Assembly: GCF_001883705.2 (NCBI RefSeq)
Contig: NZ_MDEQ02000009.1
Coordinates: 124,001 to 188,000, forward strand
Direction: 5' to 3'
Source of the DNA: Burkholderia catarinensis
GTDB taxonomy: Bacteria > Pseudomonadota > Gammaproteobacteria > Burkholderiales > Burkholderiaceae
DNA: 64,000 nt
How positions within the stretch are numbered: position 1 is the stretch's first letter; the number at the start of each line of letters is the position of its first letter. Position numbers and translations under genes: made by a program. The notes under the pieces are model-generated. The model did not search any database and had not been told where the DNA came from. It was given only the letters and a program-made list of their open reading frames with translations. Shown piece after piece: positions 58,962 through 64,000 of the stretch.

Positions 58962-60284
58962 TCAGCGCCGGTGCTGCTGCAGCCGGTGATACCAGTTCAT
59001 CAGCGGTGTCGCGGAGATCCCGTGCGCGATCACCGATGCCGCCACGACAGCCAGCACCGGTGCCGCGAGCGGACGCATCGCGCCGGACGGCCCGTGCTCG
59101 AGCGCGAACAGCAGGTAGTAGAACGAGCCAATCCCGCGGATGCCGAACCACGCCATCAGCCGCCGCTGCGCATGCGTCGCGTGCGAACCGGCGAGCGTGA
59201 GCAGTACCGCCAGCGGCCGCACGGCGACGAACAGCATCGCGGTCAGCGCGGCCGCGCCCCACGTGAGCAGCGGGCCGGGCAGCGTCGCGAGCACGCTGCC
59301 GATCATCGTCATCACGACGGCTTCCGCGATCCGTTCGAGCTCGATCGTAAAGCTGAGCACCGATTCGGCCATGAACGCGTGCGCTTTGTCGGGATGCTGC
59401 TCGGTGGCGACGACGTCCTCCGAATCGATCTTGCCGATCACCTCGTGCGGCTTGCGGTCGCCGCTCGCGCGGTGCTCGACGCGGCGCATCGCGACGCCGG
59501 CCGCGAACGTCGCGATGAACCCGAACGTATGCGCGAACTGCGCGGCGCCGAACGACAGCACGATCAGCGCGAGCGCGAAGAAGCCTTCGAGGCCGAGCGC
59601 CTGCGCATGGCGCGTGCGCAGCCAGCCGACCGTCTTCGTCGTCACCCAGCCGAGGCTGCCGCCGATCGCGGCCGCGCCCGCGATGCCCCACAGCGCGACC
59701 AGCGCGAACGTGCCGGACAGTGGCGGCAGCCCGTGCGTCGCGTCGGGCGCGCCGCACAGCGCGAGCCCCGCGAGTGCGAACGGCAGCGCGATGCCGTCGT
59801 TCATCCCGCCTTCGCCGGACAGTGCGAAGCGCACGAGATCGCGGTCGCCCGGGTCGTGCACCTGCACGTCGTGCGCGAGCACCGGATCGGTCGGCGCGAG
59901 GATCGCCGCGAGCAGCAGCGCGGGGCCCCAGCCGAGCCCGAGCGCGAGCACCGCGCATGCGGCGAGCAGCGGCACGGTGACGATCATCGCGAGCAGCCCG
60001 AGGCGGCACGGCACGAGCCACAGTTGGTCGGACAGCGGCACGCGCAGCCGCAGCCCGATCGCGAACAACGACACCAGCAGCGCGATCTCGACGATCTCGC
60101 GCAGCAGCGGCGCGTCGCGTTCGAGGTCGAGATGCAGCAGGCCGGCGCCGGACGGGCCGAGCGCGACGCCGAGCACCAGGTAGATCATCGCGGCGCTGCA
60201 CGGCAGGTGGCGCAGCGCGGACGTCGCGACGCCCATGCCCATCAGCACCGCGCCGATGATCAGGTACCAGAGCGTCTCATGCAT
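58962..60284 (-). CDS. CPA1-type sodium/proton antiporter
   Basis: A 440-residue membrane protein with about twelve spans. The ion-binding aspartate is in LAPTDPVLAHD and a second conserved motif is GEGGMNDGIALP. Both are typical of NhaP/CPA1 antiporters, with the ND signature of electroneutral exchange. It ends after the last span with a short tail and has no RCK/TrkA-C domain. It is leftward, in the middle of the stress set, and should help pH or salt homeostasis. No sigma-54 site was found in front of it. Confidence 0.9.
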   Translation of the reverse strand: MHETLWYLIIGAVLMGMGVATSALRHLPCSAAMIYLVLGVALGPSGAGLLHLDLERDAPLLREIVEIALLVSLFAIGLRLRVPLSDQLWLVPCRLGLLAMIVTVPLLAACAVLALGLGWGPALLLAAILAPTDPVLAHDVQVHDPGDRDLVRFALSGEGGMNDGIALPFALAGLALCGAPDATHGLPPLSGTFALVALWGIAGAAAIGGSLGWVTTKTVGWLRTRHAQALGLEGFFALALIVLSFGAAQFAHTFGFIATFAAGVAMRRVEHRASGDRKPHEVIGKIDSEDVVATEQHPDKAHAFMAESVLSFTIELERIAEAVVMTMIGSVLATLPGPLLTWGAAALTAMLFVAVRPLAVLLTLAGSHATHAQRRLMAWFGIRGIGSFYYLLFALEHGPSGAMRPLAAPVLAVVAASVIAHGISATPLMNWYHRLQQHRR

Positions 60285-60326
60285 GTGCGCGGTCGCGGCA
60301 GGCCGATACGGCGGTGGGGCAGCCCG

Positions 60327-60683
60327 TCAGGGCTTGCGGCCGAACGTCTCGCGCAGTTTCCGCTTCGCGCGTTCGAGTGTTGCGCGGCGGGTTTTCGGCA
60401 GGTGGCGGCCCGCGCGGTTCACGTAGAAGTTCAGCATCGACATCGCCGACTGGAACGGCGACGCCTTGCGGCGGCGGCTGTGTTCGGCCGAGCGCTTCAG
60501 CGACGCGGCGATCGCGGCCGGGTCGTCGGACTTGAAGATGTCGGGCTCGATGTCGAGCGCGTCGCTGGTTTGCGTGACTTCGGCGGACCAGCGCTTGCGG
60601 GGTTGCTGATCGGTGCTGCGGGCGCGGCCCGGGCGTCGCGTCAGGCGCTTGCCGTGCGCGTGGGAAGCGGTAGCGGAAGGCAT
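60327..60683 (-). CDS. DUF3175 family protein
   Basis: A 118-residue basic protein. The core RWSAEVTQTSDALDIEPDIF to SAMSMLNFYVNRAGRHL is the DUF3175 domain. The N-terminal 40 residues are arginine-rich. The start at 60683 (MPSATASHAHGKRL) has a GGAG site and a sigma-54 promoter (P9) about 50 bases upstream. The function is unknown; a DNA- or RNA-binding role is possible from its charge. Confidence 0.8.
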   Translation of the reverse strand: MPSATASHAHGKRLTRRPGRARSTDQQPRKRWSAEVTQTSDALDIEPDIFKSDDPAAIAASLKRSAEHSRRRKASPFQSAMSMLNFYVNRAGRHLPKTRRATLERAKRKLRETFGRKP

Positions 60684-60731
60684 TGGATGGGCTCCGTATG
60701 GGGTCACAGGGGCGTAGTACTGGCGTTGGCG

Positions 60732-60748
60732 GCGCAAACCGCGTGCCG
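60732..60748 (-). promoter_or_regulatory. Predicted sigma-54 promoter (P9)
   Basis: On the minus strand cggcacgcggtttgcgc has GG at 60747-60746 and GC at 60735-60734, facing the DUF3175 gene. Confidence 0.65.
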
Positions 60749-60787
60749 CGCAACTCATATCGCATGCGCGGCGAGCGCGTGCCACCG

Positions 60788-60805
60788 GCGGCATGGGTCT
60801 TGCTG
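60788..60805 (+). promoter_or_regulatory. Predicted sigma-54 promoter (P10)
   Basis: The sequence gcggcatgggtcttgctg has GG at 60790-60791 and GC at 60802-60803 with TTGC, 48 bases upstream of the gene at 60853. P9 and P10 are back to back, so one activator site could serve both. Confidence 0.65.
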
Positions 60806-60852
60806 GAAAGACGAGCAGGACATGCCATCTCGCCACCATGCAGGAGGTCATC

Positions 60853-61218
60853 ATGCAATCGAATTCCCGGACCTGGCTGGAGAATGACGAAGTCGACGGC
60901 GACACGATCGACACGGACGATCCCGATACGACGGTTCATGTCGACGTTGCAACGGGCAGGGTCATGTTTCATGCGGCGTGGGCGAATACAGTCGCCGCGC
61001 CGCCCGAGGCGGCGCGGCAATCGGTCGTGCTCGCGCTCGACTGCGACACGATGGAACGCTACGCGGAACTCGACGAAGGCGCGCGGATGCGCGTGCATGC
61101 GATGCTGCACGATGCCGTGCAGCAGGCGCTCGACCGGTTGCCCGACACCGACGAGGAACTGACGTTGACGGTCGAACTGACCGACGCGATGCTCGACGCG
61201 GCGCGTCATCTGCAGTAA
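60853..61218 (+). CDS. DUF3022-type protein (paralogue 2)
   Basis: A 121-residue acidic protein. VDVATGRVMFHAAWANTVAA followed by LDCDTMERYAELDEGARMRV aligns by eye with the DUF3022-type protein at 58419. The start at 60853 is set by caggaggtcatc; an upstream ATG at 60838 overlaps that site. Sigma-54 promoter P10 is in front. The function is unknown. Confidence 0.65.
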   Translation: MQSNSRTWLENDEVDGDTIDTDDPDTTVHVDVATGRVMFHAAWANTVAAPPEAARQSVVLALDCDTMERYAELDEGARMRVHAMLHDAVQQALDRLPDTDEELTLTVELTDAMLDAARHLQ

Positions 61219-61282
61219 CCGTGCCGCCGAATGCCGCCGGCGGCATCCGTGTCGGGGGCGGCGCATCCGGCCGGTTACACAC

Positions 61283-61300
61283 CGTTGAAATCTTTGCAGC
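61283..61300 (+). promoter_or_regulatory. Possible activator site, copy 1
   Basis: cgttgaaatctttgcagc differs in one base from the element at 62451-62468. It lies about 155 bases upstream of sigma-54 promoter P11, a suitable place for an enhancer-binding site. The rest of 61219-61518 shows no gene. Confidence 0.45.
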
Positions 61301-61452
61301 CGGTGCGGGCGACGTCGTACGGGCGGGCCCGGGATGTACAGGCGTGGACGGGCGCCGGCCCGTCGTGCCGTCGTCCGATCCCGGGTCGCTCCCCGGTCGA
61401 TACAACACCGCGAACGATCCGGCTACGACGTCGCGGCAGGCAGCCGGCTGCG

Positions 61453-61470
61453 CCGGCACGCCGATTGCTG
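61453..61470 (+). promoter_or_regulatory. Predicted sigma-54 promoter (P11)
   Basis: The sequence ccggcacgccgattgctg has GG at 61455-61456 and GC at 61467-61468 with GGCACG and TTGC elements, 49 bases upstream of the DJ-1/PfpI gene. Confidence 0.7.
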
Positions 61471-61518
61471 CGCGACCGGCACGGCACGACGCGTGCCGCC
61501 ACGGCAACGGAGGCATTC

Positions 61519-62067
61519 ATGAGCGGCAGGCTGGATCATTGCAAGGTGGCTATCCTCGCGGTCGACGGCTTCGAAGAAGCCGAACTCGTCGAACCGCAGC
61601 GCGCGCTGGCGGCCGAAGGCGCGCAGGTCGACGTGATTTCGCAGAAGCGCGGCGAGATCCAGGGCTTCCGGCACGTCGACAAGGGCGAGCGCGTGAAAGT
61701 CGACCGCACGTTCGACGATGCGCGCGAGGCCGACTACGACGCGGTCGTGCTGCCGGGCGGCGTCGTGAACGGCGACGCGATCCGGATGATTCCGGCCGCA
61801 CGCGAATTCGTGACGGCGGCCGTCGGCGCCGGCAAGCCGATCGCGGCGATCTGCCACGGCGGCTGGCTGCTCGTGTCGGCCGGCCTCGTGGAGGGCCGCA
61901 CGATGACGAGCTGGCCGAGCCTGCAGGACGATATCCGTCATGCGGGCGGCAAGTGGGTCGACGAGGAAGTCGTGCGCGACGGCAACCTGATCACGAGCCG
62001 CAAGCCCGCCGACCTGCCCGCGTTCAACGGCGCGCTGGTCGATCGCCTCGCGGCGCGGGGAGCTTGA
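61519..62067 (+). CDS. DJ-1/PfpI family protein (YhbO/Hsp31-like)
   Basis: A 182-residue type 1 glutamine-amidotransferase-like protein. The nucleophile elbow is IAAICHGGWLL, with the cysteine followed by histidine. The N-terminal glutamate partner is in DGFEEAELVEPQRAL. This class includes YhbO-type stress proteins linked to protein deglycation or chaperone activity; the exact activity is debated. A cggaggcattc ribosome binding site and the sigma-54 promoter P11 precede it. The DUF1488 gene follows after four bases. Confidence 0.88.
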   Translation: MSGRLDHCKVAILAVDGFEEAELVEPQRALAAEGAQVDVISQKRGEIQGFRHVDKGERVKVDRTFDDAREADYDAVVLPGGVVNGDAIRMIPAAREFVTAAVGAGKPIAAICHGGWLLVSAGLVEGRTMTSWPSLQDDIRHAGGKWVDEEVVRDGNLITSRKPADLPAFNGALVDRLAARGA

Positions 62068-62071
62068 GACG

Positions 62072-62398
62072 ATGCCGACCGATTCCGCCCGCCGCGTGAC
62101 GCTGACCGACGCGCCGCCCGTGTTCGATGGCGCGGCGCTGCAGTTGTGCTTCGTCGTCGACGTCGATGGCGCCCCGCAAACCTGCGCGATCACCGTCGAA
62201 GCGCTGGAGGATCATTTCGGCGCGCCGTCCGCGCTGGAGGCCGATCTGCGCGCTGCGTTCGAACGCGGCCGCGCGCGCATCGAGGCCGCGTGCGCGGAAG
62301 TGCTGGCCGACCGCCACGGCGACGTGGTGCTGCACAGCGGCTATTTCCGCGCGCCGGCAGGCAGCGCGAAGGCCGGCCTGTTCCGGCCGCGGTCCTGA
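62072..62398 (+). CDS. DUF1488 family protein
   Basis: A 108-residue protein of the DUF1488 type: VFDGAALQLCFVVDVDGAPQ, then CAITVEALEDHFG and a C-terminal helix. The function is unknown. It is four bases behind the DJ-1/PfpI gene and surely in the same transcript from P11. Confidence 0.75.
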   Translation: MPTDSARRVTLTDAPPVFDGAALQLCFVVDVDGAPQTCAITVEALEDHFGAPSALEADLRAAFERGRARIEAACAEVLADRHGDVVLHSGYFRAPAGSAKAGLFRPRS

Positions 62399-62450
62399 CC
62401 CGATTGCCGTCCCCGACGTTCTTCCGCTTTGCGCGTCCGGCATTACATGT

Positions 62451-62468
62451 CGTTGAAAACTTTGCAGC
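62451..62468 (+). promoter_or_regulatory. Possible activator site, copy 2
   Basis: cgttgaaaactttgcagc matches 17 of 18 bases of the element at 61283. It lies 65-80 bases upstream of sigma-54 promoter P12, in a region that otherwise shows no gene. Confidence 0.45.
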
Positions 62469-62531
62469 GGCTCGCAGGTGCCGCGTAGTGCCACATCGCG
62501 CCGCGCGCCGACGGCGCTCGTGCGAAGCCGA

Positions 62532-62549
62532 TTGGCATGGTCCCTGCGT
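62532..62549 (+). promoter_or_regulatory. Predicted sigma-54 promoter (P12)
   Basis: The sequence ttggcatggtccctgcgt has GG at 62534-62535 and GC at 62546-62547. The -24 (TTGGCATG) is very good and the -12 (CTGCG) fair. It lies 92 bases upstream of the gene at 62641. Confidence 0.65.
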
Positions 62550-62640
62550 GCTTGTTCTGTGGCCGGCGTGTGAATTGCGCCGCATGCCGGTGCGATGCCG
62601 TTGTCGCATCGCGCGCAGCCGACCACAGGGGGAAACGAAC

Positions 62641-62898
62641 ATGCTGACCGCCCATGAATTTGCCACGCTGTTCCTGGTGCACCGCGCACCGGAACAGCTC
62701 CAGATCGACCGCGAGGACGTTATCGCGCTGGTCGAACAACACCTGATCGTGATGCAGCGCGACGACGCGTCGGGCGAGTATCGCCCCGTGTTGACGGCCG
62801 ACGGGCTGTCGGTCCTGCGGTGCATGCAGCGGCACGGCGCGACCGACTTGAACGACTTGACCGACTTGAACAACGCGATCGATGTGACCGACGCGTAA
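62641..62898 (+). CDS. Small unknown protein with C-terminal 9-bp repeats
   Basis: An 85-residue soluble protein (MLTAHEFATLFLVHRAPEQL, then DREDVIALVEQHLI). It looks like a small winged-helix-type fold, but I cannot name a family. Near the C-terminus three 9-bp repeats (gacttgaac type, 62845-62871) encode DLNDLTDLN. The ribosome binding site is caggggga. It is convergent with the decarboxylase-family gene. Confidence 0.6.
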   Translation: MLTAHEFATLFLVHRAPEQLQIDREDVIALVEQHLIVMQRDDASGEYRPVLTADGLSVLRCMQRHGATDLNDLTDLNNAIDVTDA

Positions 62899-62920
62899 TG
62901 CGCCGTGGCGCGCGCGGTGC

Positions 62921-64000
62921 TCACCTTGCGATCGCGACGGACGTGTTGACCTGCACGACGGGCGTCTGGTCGTCGAACGGCGGCGCGTACAGGAAGCGAT
63001 CGATCACGCCGGTCTCGAACAGCAGGCAGACCGTCGAGCCGCCGAACTGGAAATAGCCGATCTCGTCGCCCTTGTCGACACGCTGGCCCGGCACCACCTC
63101 GACCACGCACGACGATACGTCGCCCATCCCGACGAACACGGCCGCCACCGTGCCGATGCCGGGATCGTCGCAGGCGATCGCGACCACCGCGCGCGCGGCG
63201 ACGGCCGTCATGTAGCCCTGCGAGTCGTTGAGCCCGGCCGGGTCCGCGCCTTCGGCGTCGGCGACCGAGTAGTAGGTGCCGTCGACCCGGTACGCGTGCG
63301 TGACGACGCCGCGCACCGGCGCATGCCAGCGATGGTAGTTGTACGCGCTGAGATAGGCCTGGTAGACGTCGCCGCCGACGAAGCGCTCGGCGAGCGGCAA
63401 CCACGCGGGCGTGAAGATCTCGCGCAGCGAATACGGCTGCGCCTTGATCCAGAACGTGTCGCGCAGCTTCACGTTCGATTCTGTGTGATATGGCGCGGCC
63501 TCGCACGCGCTGACGACCACGTGCGGATCGTCGGGCGACGCGACGGGCCGCGCGCCGTCGCGAAAGCGCCGCGTGAAGAAGTCGTTCCACGAATCGAAAC
63601 CCCAGTACGGCTGGTCGTCGCGATACCGGAACTGCGACAGGCCGAGGCGCTTGCATGCCGCGTCGCAGAACCAGCCGTCGGGCGCCGCCGTGTCGAGATG
63701 CGCGCGCGAATGCGGGCCGCCGAGAAAGTCGCACCATACGTTCAGCACCTGCTTCAGTTGCGCGTTCACGGCCGGGTCGCGAAACACCGCATGGCCGGAC
63801 GGCATGCACATCGGCCAGTCGAGGAACGCGTTCAGCGGGCACACGATCAGGCTCGCTTCACTGAACGGCGGCGTGTAGGTCATCAGGCGGTCGATCACGG
63901 TCATCAGTTCGCCGGTCGACGCGTAGCCGAGCCGGTATCCCGATGCGAGCGCTTCGTCGATCGCGAGGGTCAGGCCCATGCGCAGTACCGGGTTGTCGTC
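62921..64000 (-). CDS. Phosphatidylserine decarboxylase-family protein (5' end beyond window)
   Basis: At least 352 residues are visible and the frame stays open to the right edge, so the N-terminus is missing. The N-terminal part (FSEASLIVCPLNAFLDWPMC and following) is the extra domain of PsiD-like L-tryptophan decarboxylases and related proteins. The C-terminal part is a PSD domain whose self-cleavage, pyruvoyl-forming motif reads GGST (in FQFGGSTVCLLF). Catalytic histidines are in NYHRWHAPVRG. The substrate could be an amino acid or a phospholipid. The extra domain favours a soluble amino-acid-type decarboxylase, but this is not settled. Confidence 0.85.
   Translation of the reverse strand, partial: DDNPVLRMGLTLAIDEALASGYRLGYASTGELMTVIDRLMTYTPPFSEASLIVCPLNAFLDWPMCMPSGHAVFRDPAVNAQLKQVLNVWCDFLGGPHSRAHLDTAAPDGWFCDAACKRLGLSQFRYRDDQPYWGFDSWNDFFTRRFRDGARPVASPDDPHVVVSACEAAPYHTESNVKLRDTFWIKAQPYSLREIFTPAWLPLAERFVGGDVYQAYLSAYNYHRWHAPVRGVVTHAYRVDGTYYSVADAEGADPAGLNDSQGYMTAVAARAVVAIACDDPGIGTVAAVFVGMGDVSSCVVEVVPGQRVDKGDEIGYFQFGGSTVCLLFETGVIDRFLYAPPFDDQTPVVQVNTSVAIAR

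Overview
The window looks like a chromosomal segment of a Burkholderia species, most likely from the cepacia complex and possibly from a secondary replicon. This is inferred from the very high G+C content, the codon use, and several families that are concentrated in Burkholderia (DUF3022, DUF3175, DUF3008, DUF1488, DUF2795). I found no rRNA, tRNA, CRISPR array or intact transposase.

Region 1 (1-11 kb) is mostly core metabolism. It holds a leftward molybdenum cofactor group (fdhD, moeA, moaA; moaA runs off the left edge), a cyanide-insensitive-type cytochrome bd oxidase (cydAB/cioAB), a bestrophin-like channel, an SMI1/KNR4 protein, a VOC protein, trpS with a structured leader, and a DMSP-lyase-family cupin. 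Region 2 (11-29 kb) holds two catabolic modules. One is a rightward operon with a betaine-type ABC transporter (proVWX-like), glyA, a dapA-like aldolase/lyase, a DAO-family FAD oxidase, an aldehyde dehydrogenase and a LysR regulator. The other has an FMO-like flavoprotein, RidA, DUF1028, an ArgE-like M20 hydrolase, a LysR regulator and an NCS1 permease. A metallo-beta-lactamase-fold hydrolase lies between them.

Region 3 (29-37.4 kb) carries a YdeP/FdhF-like molybdoenzyme, a ClpK/ClpC-like AAA+ protein with an N-terminal zinc motif, and a family 1 encapsulin operon. In that operon a DyP peroxidase ends in a clear encapsulation peptide and overlaps the shell gene, and a small unknown gene follows. 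Region 4 (39.8-41.4 kb) is a mobile-element scar: a frameshifted ParB-family remnant, a HigBA-type toxin-antitoxin operon with an extra XRE gene, a replication-type gene fragment, and a NAD-formate dehydrogenase gene cut off after 41 codons at an exact junction (41297/41298).

Region 5 (38-63 kb) is the most striking. It contains a solitary second rpoN (sigma-54), two sigma-54 activators, two hybrid histidine kinases, and many small stress-type genes: DUF1269, DUF2795, PRC-barrel, CBS, UdgX, lipoprotein, DUF3008, DUF1328, DUF3022 x2, DUF3175, DJ-1/PfpI and DUF1488. By eye I find twelve well-formed -24/-12 sites with exact GG-N10-GC spacing in front of these genes, including one in front of rpoN itself. 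I infer a self-amplifying, co-localised sigma-54 stress regulon. A CPA1-type antiporter and a phosphatidylserine-decarboxylase-family gene (running off the right edge) complete the window.
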